A stretch of DNA of 64,000 nt from Flabesymbios commensalis. Its lineage: Eukaryota; Annelida; Polychaeta; Terebellida; Flabelligeridae. This document shows, one piece after another, positions 12,801 through 24,300 of the stretch. The DNA lies in assembly GCA_964017125.1 (NCBI GenBank), contig OZ024903.1, positions 63,838,578 through 63,902,577 on the forward strand, written 5' to 3'. The notes under the pieces were generated by a model, which saw nothing but the letters and a program-made list of their open reading frames with translations, did not search any database and was not told where the DNA came from. Made by a program: the position numbers and the translations under genes. Each line of letters opens with the position of its first letter. The first letter of the stretch is position 1.

Positions 12801-14412
12801 GCGCTGCGTGCATGGACCCCGTTTTTCAGGTTAAATTTGACCTGCTAACTGTATTTTTTAGTCTTGATCACTCGTGAGTCTGCGTTAAAGCGCTTGTGTG
12901 CGCTCACATGTGCTAACCAGTCATCCATGCAGTGCAGTGATCATTGCACACCTCCATATTCGCGGCCACACTGTAGACAGGCGCGACTACAAACGACGCC
13001 TCGGATTGACCTTTTAACTGCTAACTGTTCAAAATGAAATAAAAAGTAACGATCCGCGGTATAGGCCCTATGATGATTCTGTTATACCATGCTATATGAC
13101 GACCTTGTTATAGCGCGGTAGGCTATTTGACGATCTTGGTATACCGCGGTATTATTGATTCTGCTATACAACGCTATATATGACGATCATATTACACCGT
13201 CGTGGCTATGACAGATCAAAGCTGACACTGTGCCCGTTATGGCTCTGTTAATGTGTCACACATATTACAATTACCTCAACCCGAAACACCTGGACTAATC
13301 GTTAATCCATTGCCAAATAAAAATCAAAAAACAAATGTTATGGATGATCAAGGTCCATTTTGAATTTTGCTCCTCACATTTTCAGCAGCTTGTTCATGAG
13401 GTAGTCCACCTAGGTTGTGATCCTGGGAACATGTAGATATGATTTTCACAAGGACACCTTTTAGTTTTAAAGCAGACCATGTCTGGTAAACCAGTCTGGC
13501 CCCGTGGGCATCACAACAGCATCATAGGGACCAGAAGTCTTTCAGACTGAGACGCACTGAGATGAGGAGGATGAGGTGATCGAGGCCTTATAAGGTTTAG
13601 TTAGCTCATAGCACCCACATCTTACGAAACAGTTCTGATCGCTTGTCAGTGGTCGAAAAATTGATGTTTATCGAAAGGCCCAGACAGCCCAACTTTCAGG
13701 CTAGCTAACCCAAACAAACACACAAACTTTATTTTGATGACAGAGGATGTTAACTGCGAGGTTTTGGAATGAAATGCAATTTCACGCATTATTATATGGT
13801 TATTTGATGTAAATTGGGTAAATTTGTAGTGAGATTGGAAAATAAAGTTATCGTGAACATCACTCTTTGATTTGCATAAGACAAAAATGTGTATATTGGA
13901 CTAAGAAAGCCTAAGTATTTCCAGCCTTGTTGGTCAATTAATCGTTGTCGCCTAACGCCATAACGGCACCCTTTAGTCTTTGACTTTGTACTCCAGCAGC
14001 ACCTCCTATGCGGAGTATCAGGCTGGAGGGGGTCAAGTTTAGACCTCCGAGGCTCCGGGCCTGTGTCAGACTTAGGGCACCATGCTCTACTCAAAATACT
14101 CAGTTTTCCATGGGTTTTTTTCCAACTGTTGTGGTGGGCGGCGTATCAGAGTGCTGGGTGCGGCCGCCCATCGTGGGCAAAACCCTGTGAGACGTATCTC
14201 CAAATCAACATCAAAAATGTCTGCTTTGCAATTGCACCATATTATCGCCCATCGATGTCATCAACTTTATCTCAAAAATAGAACACCTGCACAAATGTTG
14301 TCTTCCCCGACCCAGCCATCCCTAAAACAATAATGCATATTGGTTTCTTGTTGTCATTTGTGGAAGTACTAGACACTTCTTCTTGAAAAACAACATCATT
14401 TGCAGAAGCCAT
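874..14412 (-). CDS. GPN1: GPN-loop GTPase 1 (GPN1/XAB1), 11 exons seen, 3' end off the window
   Basis: Coding exons on the minus strand, in transcript order: 14412-14287, 10476-10383, 10125-10086, 8480-8414, 6542-6505, 5425-5347, 4956-4816, 3907-3761, 3621-3539, 3099-2975, 984-874. Phases join exactly and give 350 residues with no stop. Visible motifs: P-loop GMAGSGKT at 31-38, DLDP-type switch region [15 protein letters not shown] at about 59-73, the diagnostic GPN tripeptide at 91-93, DTPGQ at 127-131, NKID at 194-197, then a charged helix ([17 protein letters not shown]) and an acidic tail ([11 protein letters not shown]). Human GPN1, from memory, is 374 residues, so roughly 25-40 C-terminal residues are missing; exon 11 ends in a phase-1 donor, placing the last exon left of position 1. 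The family is known to act with GPN3 in cytoplasmic assembly and nuclear import of RNA polymerase II. The donors of exon 1 (GTGTTC) and exon 3 (GTATCC) are weak but fix the frame. The start is the ATG at 14412-14410, the only one that gives the short N-terminus before the P-loop. Confidence 0.96.
1380..2060. repeat. Old tandem repeat, about 138-bp unit, inside a GPN1 intron
   Basis: The phrase 'actgtagARaatgt / atttgtaaggaa' recurs at about 1463, 1816, 1954 and 2044. After subtracting the 215 bp added by the insertion at 1557-1771, the spacing is close to 138 bp (the last is shorter). Copies are well diverged, so the array is old. Confidence 0.7.
1557..1766. mobile_element. 210-bp MITE with 16-bp terminal inverted repeats
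   Basis: It begins CAGGGCTCGAAATTGG and ends with the exact reverse complement. CTAGT is duplicated at 1552-1556 and 1767-1771. The surrounding 138-bp tandem repeat supplies an empty site: without the insert and one CTAGT, the flanks align with the neighbouring repeat copy. It is non-autonomous and has no coding capacity. Superfamily unclear; the CAGGG ends recur in the elements at 5790 and 52889. Confidence 0.85.
2794..2904. mobile_element. Palindromic mini-element (CCCAGTAAACAC family)
   Basis: About 111 bp that fold back on themselves: the first 40 bases, starting CCCAGTAAACACAAAACATT, match the reverse complement of the last 40 with one mismatch. The centre carries a second palindrome, ACGTCGAAGACGTTGG. 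Relatives lie at 41238-41371 and 41823-41929. It sits in the GPN1 intron between exons 10 and 11. Confidence 0.8.
5790..6037. mobile_element. 248-bp MITE with CAGGGCTC ends
   Basis: Left end CAGGGCTCGACACTAAC and right end reverse complement CAGGGCTATACACTAAC. TTTAGGC is duplicated exactly at 5783-5789 and 6038-6044 (a following C makes 8 bp if the boundary is shifted). The interior contains repeated GGGCAAGT words. An 8-bp duplication would fit a hAT-type element; that is inference. It lies in a GPN1 intron. Confidence 0.8.
7080..7905. repeat. Diverged tandem/segmental repeat in a GPN1 intron
   Basis: 'ttcattag...aaatctRtgaagaagttctatgaa(g/a)catc' recurs at about 7228, 7385, 7616 and 7786. 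A larger module starting 'ctcattt(c/t)gctgga' at 7088 is repeated at about 7456. Copies are unevenly spaced (157, 231, 170 bp), so the unit is complex and old. Confidence 0.65.
8748..8774. repeat. CTGT-rich perfect hairpin
   Basis: TGTCTGTCTGCTG, one C, then CAGCAGACAGACA: 13-bp perfect arms around a single base. It is surrounded by more CTGT/CAGA words out to about 8870. Probably a microsatellite that picked up an inverted copy. Confidence 0.7.
9772..9887. repeat. Long hairpin, about 43-nt arms, 28-nt loop
   Basis: The arm at 9787-9814 (GTACAAGATATGACATATCG then TAGGCTTC) matches the reverse complement of 9843-9870 at 27 of 28 positions. Pairing continues outward less perfectly to TCAGGG at 9772 and CCCTGA at 9882-9887. 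It lies in the GPN1 intron between exons 3 and 4. It could be a tiny foldback element or a hairpin RNA; no target-site duplication is evident. Confidence 0.75.
11076..12590. mobile_element. 1.5-kb non-autonomous TIR transposon with internal repeats
   Basis: Begins ATATGTGACCCATCTGCAC and ends with its exact reverse complement; similarity of the two ends continues more loosely for some tens of bases. TA dinucleotides at both edges allow a TA target, but this is not certain. Inside, 11290-11600 holds two units of a 144-152-bp repeat containing the foldback AATGGCCGATAGGCGGCCAT-like word. The section at 11620-11960 carries the aaggtcaaggtcc and tccggaaacga words also present in reverse at 28028-28290. 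No transposase reading frame. Located in GPN1 intron 1. Confidence 0.8.
12745..13205. mobile_element. Pogo/Tigger-like remnant ('ctcgttataacgcg' repeats)
   Basis: Starts CAGTAGAATCTCGTTATAAC, like the ends of pogo/Tigger-type DNA transposons. The following 450 bp repeat variants of 'gttata(c/a)cgcg' and 'accgcggtat'. A clean right terminal repeat was not found, and there is no coding capacity. It lies within GPN1 intron 1; the rest of that intron (13205-14286) shows nothing recognisable. Confidence 0.55.
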
Positions 14413-15770
14413 GTGTTCAACCAGCAATTCAACACAAAATATCAACTATCATTACAATAGGGTCTATTCGATCGGCGTCATAAAAAGGTGTGTTGTCACT
14501 CATCGGTATGTGATGATCTCGGCCAGATTATGACAAATCTACCGCTCCTGGTCAAGCACGACTGTCTTTGCAGCATTCATGTCCAGAGATCTCACCCGGG
14601 GATCTCGGACGGTGAATAACTTTCAGCAGACAACGGGTCCGCGGACAACACCGAAAATGCGTCAAGAGGAAGACCACTATATTGATTGCTCTGCTATTTA
14701 CAGCCGGTGATCTTGGTCGGTGATCTCGGACGGTGACACCAGACCACAACAGACAATTAAGACTATTTATTTAATTATTTATTTACAATTGGCAGTCTTC
14801 GTTTTCCAATGTTGCTTTTATCATTGACACACAATTATAATATGATGACATTATTAAATATTTACAAGTTTATGTGATGTGACATGATGCAAAAACATAG
14901 GCTACATTTACACAAGTCAAGTTATTTTTTTGCCGACGCAATCACGGATTTTTTTATGAGAAATGATGATTTAATGGCACCTTTATTATGTTTACATTAG
15001 GACTGACAGTTTTATCTGGAAAATATTAGTTCGTGGTTCATTAGGGCTATTATATTTATGGGTACATATGAGCGAATAAACGTTGAGCTACGTTAAGTTT
15101 ACAGTCACAGTCTATAAAGTAAGTGGGCAATATATCCCCGCACACAGATGAAGTAAATTCATTGCAGTAATATCGGTAATTAAAATTTCTGTAGGCCCTA
15201 TGATCTATCCCACTGCACAGTAAGGCACAAACTATATTAATATATAACATGAAACTTATAGCCACACTAATACTTATTATAAACATATTTCATCTTACAA
15301 CAAGTCACACTATTAAATATCAGGTCAATTGTAAAACATATAAAGATCGACAGACTCGCACAAAATATATTGATAGCACAGCTGATGTACATGTATAGGC
15401 CTGGGCCTAAGATAAAATTAAAAAATAACTACTCCAACCAAAATAAAGTTGCTGTGGATATTATGGGAGGGATGATTCACACATGTCAAGATCCCCGCGC
15501 GAGATCATCGCAGGATGTCCGAGATGCAGGTGTATTCTCTGGAGCATCACCATTGTAGTGCCTACATTGATATGCTTAAATTCTCACCCCTCGTCTCTAC
15601 ACCTCATTTTTATGCATACTTATCATATAAACTGACGAATAAGCCTCAAGGGTTGGGTACTGAAATCAAACTGAATAAATAATTGTTTTTGCTGTATTTT
15701 CTACTCGTCAGTATAATAAACGAATTGAATTGAATTGAATCATAAAATGACATCAATTTCTTGTAGATAT
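14413..15770. other. Upstream flank of GPN1, no gene; scattered GATCTCGG words
   Basis: No coding exon recognised. GATCTCGG or close variants followed by acGGTGA occur at about 14516, 14598, 14707 and 14724. Inverted versions (CCGAGATCACC) occur at about 16027 and 16062, flanking the short tandem repeat at 15788-16015. The whole 14.5-16.08 kb block may be one old element, but termini are not clear. Confidence 0.4.
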
Positions 15771-15785
15771 ATGTTATAATTTGTA

Positions 15786-16016
15786 TAATGGTACGAGTTG
15801 ACATTGGTACGAGTTGACATCTGTTGTGTGATAAGATATGTCGACTCGTACCATTATCTGATACCTGCTTTTCTGGGTACGAGCTGACATCACTTGTGGT
15901 ACGAGCTGACATCTCTTGTGGTACGAGTTGACATCTATTGGTGGTACGAGTTGACATGGGTACGAGTTGACATGGGTACGAGTCGACATGGGGCGAGTTG
16001 ACATGGGTAAGAGTTG
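15786..16016. repeat. Short irregular tandem repeat, GGTACGAGTTGACAT
   Basis: About ten direct copies of GGTACGAG(T/C)TGACAT spaced 15-24 bp apart, often followed by CT(A/G)TTGTG, plus one inverted copy (ATATGTCGACTCGTACC) near 15836. It is flanked on the right by two CCGAGATCACC words. Confidence 0.85.
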
Positions 16017-16079
16017 ACTGTCACCCTCCGAGATCACCCGGGGAAAGATCATTAAATGCCGAGATCACCGTTATTCAAC

Positions 16080-16857
16080 TCATGTCACATGAGTACGCGG
16101 ATGGTAAAAGTCTGCAGTGGAAAATGGGGTGGGGTAGGGGGTGCGCGCAGGGTGGGGGGAGGTGTGGCATATTCTTAAAATAGCTCAGGATATCCTTCGA
16201 ATGGGTGCATTCGCTTGATACGTTGCTGGTATCACATAGCTGAGTGATAAGCAGTGCTGGAGGACAAGCAATGAATTAGGCCTATAGTCAGGTGATTTTA
16301 GCCGAACCATCATCGCACTTTTCAAATCTAAAATAAGAAAACTTTTAATTTATCCCAGACTTTGTCCTTTGTGGTATTTTGACCATGTCTAATGTTGGAT
16401 AATGTCTTGATAACTTCTTCTTCTTGTCCTGTCATGTAAATCAAACTGACCCGTCAACACAAAGAATGCATGGAAGGGGACATTCAATTTTTTTAATTGT
16501 TTCAGCTTTAATGTTAGTTTGATTATATCCCTATAATATGTAGTCCCCTATTGCATGTATTGTAGGCCTAGCTAGATAACAGGAAAGCAATAGGCTATGC
16601 CTGCTGGTTAGATCCCTTACTTCTTATAGTTTTTTGACCCACTCTAACTCTATTTCTGCGTATTATCGCCCAGGCCAGGGCCATTCCAAAACTGTGACTG
16701 ATTGCGAAACAAACGTGGGGCGTGGGCCGCTGAGCATGGTTGGTGGGGTATTTTATTGTAGCATTCACATTATGACAGTCCTTCCCAATAAACACTTATT
16801 TTTAAATTCACTGGACAGTACTCAGTAGCCTAGCCCTAGTTACTAGTTCTAGATCTA
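16080..16857. other. Unannotated intergenic stretch
   Basis: Contains a G-rich run near 16120-16165 (ggggtggggtagggggtgcg) and otherwise ordinary AT-rich sequence. I see no exon, RNA gene or repeat that I can support. Confidence 0.4.
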
Positions 16858-17285
16858 TACCCGCCCTCAGATTAACTTGTATCGCATGTTTTTCGCCGAT
16901 TTCTCAGTCAATTCTCAACCGATTTCCATGAAATTTTGTATGGACTATTTGCGAGTCACTCAGCGTCTACCGTGAAATTTGCATCTGAAAAAAATGTTTA
17001 GCTAAAAAGTTAGACCATCTGGCATGTAATGCAATTCAGGGCTAAAAACAAACTTTAATTTAACAAACTTTAATTTAACAATTTAACAGAGGGACGTCTT
17101 AATTTCATATTATTTACATGTCACATGGTCTAACTTTTGAACTACATAATATTTGTTTATGAAAATTTCACAGTAGTCGCCGCGTGACTGGAAAATAGTC
17201 TCTGCAAAATTTCATCATAATCGGTTGAGAATTGACTGAGAAATCGGCGAAAAACATGCGATACAAGTTAATTTGACGGCGGGTA
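16858..17285. mobile_element. 428-bp palindromic MITE with TA target duplication
   Basis: The left end TACCCGCC, followed by a roughly 80-bp arm containing TTGTATCGCATGTTTTTCGC, is matched by the reverse complement at the right end. TA is present at 16856-16857 and 17286-17287. The arms extend inward ('gttagaccat(c/g)tggcatgtaa' and its reverse). TA targeting suggests a Tc1/mariner-type helper. The same family recurs at 56357-57557. Confidence 0.85.
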
Positions 17286-17675
17286 TAGTAGTAGTACATA
17301 CAAATGATACATATATCGATAGGCTTGCTCCAGGAGAATATTTAGAGAATATAGTAGCCGCCTGTGGTAGTGTGGAGGCCTGCCAAGCAGGGCTCAACCC
17401 CTCCGTGTCTCACTTTGCAGGGTACCTGGACAGGAGAGGCAAGCATCCACCAGATTCCCCTCCCATTCCCCCCTCCCTCCTTCTAGGTCAAAGCTTCTAC
17501 TTCCCCCCTCTGCTTTTACCTTAAGGGGTGATAAGGTTGAACCTGTAAACCGACCCCCTTTCATTCCGTTTGTAGTTTGTATTAGTTAGCAAAATCTAAC
17601 CCTCCAAATGTTACGGGTTAGCAAGCAATACCTATCTAAACCGATTTAACCCCTATTTAGGCTACTAGGAGAAGG
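17286..17675. other. Intergenic, C-rich stretch, no confident gene
   Basis: Holds an 83-codon open frame (17273-17524) that starts inside the MITE and ends in a C/T-rich tract. Its middle reads plausibly as protein, but no family is recognised and there are no splice sites that tie it to anything. Confidence 0.35.
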
Positions 17676-18089
17676 CAGGGCACAATGGAATACCAGGGCA
17701 CAATGGAATATTGTTGTATCTGATCAGCAGGGACACCAAATGAGTAAATTTTATTTTGAGGTTGTGCCTTCTATATGCTTCACTTTCCTCATTTCAAATT
17801 TTTAACCGAAAAAATAAAAATAGACTGAGTGGCGAGTAAATATTAATTTGTAGCTTTTTTGATGTAAAATTATGTACTTGTAATGTGGGCTACAGCTGGA
17901 TGAATATAGATAGTTTTTCTTTTAACTATGAAATGCCACATCCAAAAGTGATCAATTAATAAGATGAATCGATTGAATTTAACACATTTCACAATGTGGG
18001 TGATATTAGAGGATTTTTTGCTAAAAATCTATATGGGGCACAACGGAATACCGCTATTCCATTGTGCCCCGCTGTTCCATTGTGCCCTG
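17676..18089. mobile_element. 414-bp inverted-repeat element, CAGGGCACAATGGAA ends
   Basis: The left end has two direct copies of GGGCACAATGGAATA; the right end has two inverted copies (ATTCCATTGTGCCC and TTCCATTGTGCCCTG). It has a doubled terminal repeat, an AT-rich non-coding interior and no clear target-site duplication. Confidence 0.7.
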
Positions 18090-18342
18090 GTTGCACAGTA
18101 GCATAAAGTAAATGTTAGCATTCTCGGTTTAATAGATCTTTTAATCGAAATGTCAAGGTGTCCTAATTTACCATGTTTACCACTGACTGGGGTAAATTTG
18201 GACACTCACTAATGCCTTAGAAAATTGACTGAAAGAGGTCGAATGCTATAAAAATGTGCAATATTTTGCTTGCAAGTATTTTCAACTTCATAGCTATCAA
18301 AAATAAATACAATTCCCCATATCTCCAAAAGGGAAGGATGGT

Positions 18343-21300
18343 GACACCCATCCAACTTGTATCACACACACACGCCCATTCTACTGATCACATGCATATC
18401 CATCCTACTGGTCACTATCCTACTTGTACAAACCTATCCTACTGCTCACACGTGTACCCATCCTACTGGCCACACATCTATCCTACTAGTCACAAACCCA
18501 TTCTACTGATCCAACACCCATCCTACTGCTCACACACCAATCCTTCTGGTCACAAACCCATCCTACTGGTCACACACCCATCCTACTGGTCACAAACCCA
18601 TCCTACTGGTCACACACCAATCCTACTAGTCACAAACCCATACTACAGATCACACACCCATCCTACTGGTCACACACCCATCCTACGGGTCGGTCACAAA
18701 CCCATCCTACTGGTCACACACCAATCCTACTAGTCACAAACCCATCCTACTGGTCTTGCACCCATCCTCCTAGTCACACACCCATCCTACTGGTCACACA
18801 CCCATCCTACTGGTCACACACCCATCCTACTGGTCACACACCCATCCTACTGGTCACTCACCCATCCTACTGGTCACAAACCAATCCTACTGGTCACACA
18901 CCAATCCTACTAGTCACAAACCCATCCTACTGATCACAAACCCATCCTACTGGTCACACACCCATCCTACTGGTCACAAACCCTTCCTACTGGTCACACA
19001 CCCATCCTACTGATCACACACCAATCCTACTGCTCACACACCAATCCTACTGGTCACAAACCCATCCCAATGGTCACACACCAAGCCTACTGGTCACATA
19101 CCCATCCTACTGGTCACACACCAATCCTACTGGTCACAAACCCATCCTACTGGTCACACACCCATCCTACTGGTCACACACCCATCCTACTGGTCACATA
19201 CCCATCCTACTGGTCACACGTGACATCCATCCTACTAGTCACACACCCATCCTACTGCCACTGGTCACACACCCATTCTACTGGTCATAAACCCATCCTA
19301 CTGGTCACACACCCATCCTACTGGTCACAAACCCATCCTGCTGGTCACTCACCCATCCTACTGGTCACAAACCAATCCTACTGGTCACACACCCATCCTA
19401 CTGCTCACACATCAATCCTACTGGTCACAAACCAATCCTACTGGTTACAAATCAATCCTACTGATCACACACCCATCCTACTGGTCACACACCCATCCTA
19501 CGGGTCAGTCACAAACCCATCCTACTGGTCCCACACACACCAATCCTACTAGTCACAAACCCATCCTACTGGTCTTACACCCATCCTCCTAGTCACACAC
19601 CCATCCTACTGGTCACACACCAATCCTACTGGTCACACACCCATCCTACTGGTCACTCACCCATCCTACTGGTCACAAACCAATCCTACTGGTCACACAC
19701 CAATCCTACTGGTCACAAACCCTTCCTACTGGTCACACACCCATCCTACTGATCACACACCAATCCTACTGCTCACACACCAATCCTACTGGTCACAAAC
19801 CCATCCTAATGGTCACACACCAAGCCTACTGGTCACATACCCATCCTACTGGTCACACACCAATCCTACTGGTCACAAACCCATCCTACTGGTCACACAC
19901 CCATCCTACTGGTCACACACCCATCCTACTGGTCACATACCCATCCTACTGGTCACACGTGACATCCATCCTACTAGTCACACACCCATCCTACTGCCAC
20001 TGGTCACACACCCATTCTACTGGTCATAAACCCATCCTACTGGTCACACACCCATCCTACTGGTCACACACCCATCCTACTGGTCACATACCCATCCTAC
20101 TGGTCACACGTGACATCCATCCTACTAGTCACACACCCATCCTACTGCCACTGGTCACACACCCATTCTACTGGTCATAAACCCATCCTACTGGTCACAC
20201 ACCCATCCTACTGGTCACAAACCCATCCTGCTGGTCACTCACCCATCCTACTGGTCACAAACCAATCCTACTGGTCACACACCCATCCTACTGCTCACAC
20301 ATCAATCCTACTGGTCACAAACCAATCCTACTGGTTACAAATCAATCCTACTGATCACACACCCATCCTACTGGTCACACACCCATCCTACGGGTCAGTC
20401 ACAAACCCATCCTACTGGTCCCACACACACCAATCCTACTAGTCACAAACCCATCCTACTGGTCTTACACCCATCCTCCTAGTCACACACCCATCCTACT
20501 GGTCACACACCAATCCTACTGGTCACACACCCATCCTACTGGTCACCCACCCATCCTACTGGTCACAAACCAATCCTACTGGTCACACACCAATCCTACT
20601 AGTCACAAACCCATCCTACTGATCACAAACCCATCCTACTGGTCACACACCAATCCTACTGGTCACAAACCCTTCCTACTGGTCACACACCCATCCTACT
20701 GATCACACACCAATCCTACTGCTCACACACCAATCCTACTGGTCACAAACCCATCCTAATGGTCACACACCAAGCCTACTGGTCACATACCCATCCTACT
20801 GGTCACACACCAATCCTACTGGTCACAAACCCATCCTACTGGTCACACACCCATCCTACTGGTCACACACCCATCCTACTGGTCACATACCCATCCTACT
20901 GGTCACACGTGACATCCATCCTACTAGTCACACACCCATCCTACTGCCACTGGTCACACACCCATTCTACTGGTCATAAACCCATCCTACTGGTCACACA
21001 CCCATCCTACTGGTCACACACCCATCCTACTGGTCACAAACCAATCCTACTGGTCACACACCCATCCTACTGGTCACACACCCATCCTACTGCTCACACA
21101 TCAATCCTACTGGTCACAAACCAATCCTACTGGTTACAAATCAATCCTACTGGTCACACACCCATCCTACTGGTCACAAACCCTTCCTACTGGTCACACA
21201 CCCATCCTACTGGTCACAAAGCCATCCTACTGGTCACTCACCCATCCTACTGGTCACAAACCAATCCTACTGGTCACACACCCATCCTACTGCTCACACA

Positions 21301-24300
21301 CCAATCCTACTGGTCACAAACCCATCCTACTGGTCACACACCCATCCTACTGGTCACAAACCCTTCCTACTGGTCACACACCAATCCTACTGGTCACAAA
21401 CCCATCCTACCGGTCACACACCAATCCTACTGGTCACAAACCAATCCTACTGGTTACAAATCAATCCTACTGGTCACACACCCATCCTACTGGTCACAAA
21501 CCCTTCCTACTGGTCACACACCCATCCTACTGGTCACAAAGCCATCCTACTGGTCACTCACCCATCCTACTGGTCACAAACCAATCCTACTGGTCACACA
21601 CCCATCCTACTGCTCACACACCAATCCTACTGGTCACAAACCCATCCTACTGGTCACACACCCATCCTACTGGTCACAAACCCTTCCTACTGGTCACACA
21701 CCAATCCTACTGGTCACAAACCCATCCTACTGGTCACACACCAATCCTACTGGTCACAAACCAATCCTACTGGTTACAAACCAATCCTACTGGTCACACA
21801 CCCATCCTACCGGTCACAAACCCTTCCTACTGGTCGCACACCCATCCTACTGGTCACAAACCTATCCTACTGGTCACTCACCCATCCTACTCGTCACAAA
21901 CCAATCCTACTGGTCACACACCCATCCTACTGCGCACACACCGATCCTACACCCATCCTACTGGTCACACCCAATCCTACTGGTCACAAACCCATCCTAC
22001 TGGTCACACACCCATCTTACTGGTCACACACCCATCCTACTGCCACTGGTCACACACCCTTTCTACTGGTCACAAACCCATCCTACTGGTCACACACCCA
22101 TCCTACTGGTCACACACCCATCCTACTGGTCACATACCCATCCTACTGGTCACACGTGACATCCATCCTACTAGTCACACACCCATCCTACTGCCACTGG
22201 TCACACACCCATTCTACTGGTCATAAACCCATCCTACTGGTCACACACCCATCCTACTGGTCACAAACCCATCCTGCTGGTCACTCACCCATCCTACTGG
22301 TCACAAACCAATCCTACTGGTCACACACCCATCCTACTGCTCACACATCAATCCTACTGGTCACAAACCAATCCTACTGGTTACAAATCAATCCTACTGA
22401 TCACACACCCATCCTACTGGTCACACACCCATCCTACGGGTCAGTCACAAACCCATCCTACTGGTCCCACACACACCAATCCTACTAGTCACAAACCCAT
22501 CCTACTGGTCTTACACCCATCCTCCTAGTCACACACCCATCCTACTGGTCACACACCAATCCTACTGGTCACACACCCATCCTACTGGTCACCCACCCAT
22601 CCTACTGGTCACAAACCAATCCTACTGGTCACACACCAATCCTACTAGTCACAAACCCATCCTACTGATCACAAACCCATCCTACTGGTCACACACCAAT
22701 CCTACTGGTCACAAACCCTTCCTACTGGTCACACACCCATCCTACTGATCACACACCAATCCTACTGCTCACACACCAATCCTACTGGTCACAAACCCAT
22801 CCTAATGGTCACACACCAAGCCTACTGGTCACATACCCATCCTACTGGTCACACACCAATCCTACTGGTCACAAACCCATCCTACTGGTCACACACCCAT
22901 CCTACTGGTCACACACCCATCCTACTGGTCACATACCCATCCTACTGGTCACACGTGACATCCATCCTACTAGTCACACACCCATCCTACTGCCACTGGT
23001 CACACACCCATTCTACTGGTCATAAACCCATCCTACTGGTCACACACCCATCCTACTGGTCACACACCCATCCTACTGGTCACAAACCAATCCTACTGGT
23101 CACACACCCATCCTACTGGTCACACACCCATCCTACTGCTCACACATCAATCCTACTGGTCACAAACCAATCCTACTGGTTACAAATCAATCCTACTGGT
23201 CACACACCCATCCTACTGGTCACAAACCCTTCCTACTGGTCACACACCCATCCTACTGGTCACAAAGCCATCCTACTGGTCACTCACCCATCCTACTGGT
23301 CACAAACCAATCCTACTGGTCACACACCCATCCTACTGCTCACACACCAATCCTACTGGTCACAAACCCATCCTACTGGTCACACACCCATCCTACTGGT
23401 CACAAACCCTTCCTACTGGTCACACACCAATCCTACTGGTCACAAACCCATCCTACTGAACACACACCAATGCTACTGCTCACCCACCAATCCTACTAGT
23501 CCCAAACCCATCCTACTGGTCTCACACCCATCCTCCTAGTCACACACCCATTCTACTGGTCATAAACCCATCCTACTGGTCACACACCCATCCTACTGGT
23601 CACACACCCATCCTATTGGTCACAAACCAATCCTACTGGTCACACACCCATCCTACTGGTCACACACCCATCCTACTGCTCACACATCAATCCTACTGGT
23701 CACAAACCAATCCTACTGGTTACAAATCAATCCTACTGGTCACACACCCATCCTACTGGTCACAAACCCTTCCTACTGGTCACACACCCATCCTACTGGT
23801 CACAAAGCCATCCTACTGGTCACTCACCCATCCTACTGGTCACAAACCAATCCTACTGGTCACACACCCATCCTACTGCTCACACACCAATCCTACTGGT
23901 CACAAACCCATCCTACTGGTCACACACCCATCCTACTGGTCACAAACCCTTCCTACTGGTCACACACCAATCCTACTGGTCACAAACCCATCCTACTGAA
24001 CACACACCAATGCTACTGCTCACCCACCAATCCTACTAGTCCCAAACCCATCCTACTGGTCTCACACCCATCCTCCTAGTCACACACCCATCCTACTGGT
24101 CACACACCCATCCTACTGGTCACACCCATCCTACTGGTCACATACCCATCCTACTGGTCACACGTGACATCCATCCTACTAGTCACACACCCATCCTACT
24201 GCCACTGGTCACACACCCATTCTACTGGTCATAAACCCATCCTACTGGTCACACACCCATCCTACTGGTCACAAACCCATCCTGCTGGTCACCCGCCCAT

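Noticed and set aside
17273-17524. 83-codon frame with plausible protein-like middle (VHTNDTYIDRLAPGEYLENI)
   Set aside because: It begins inside a MITE and ends in a C-rich tract. No family is recognised and there are no supporting splice sites.
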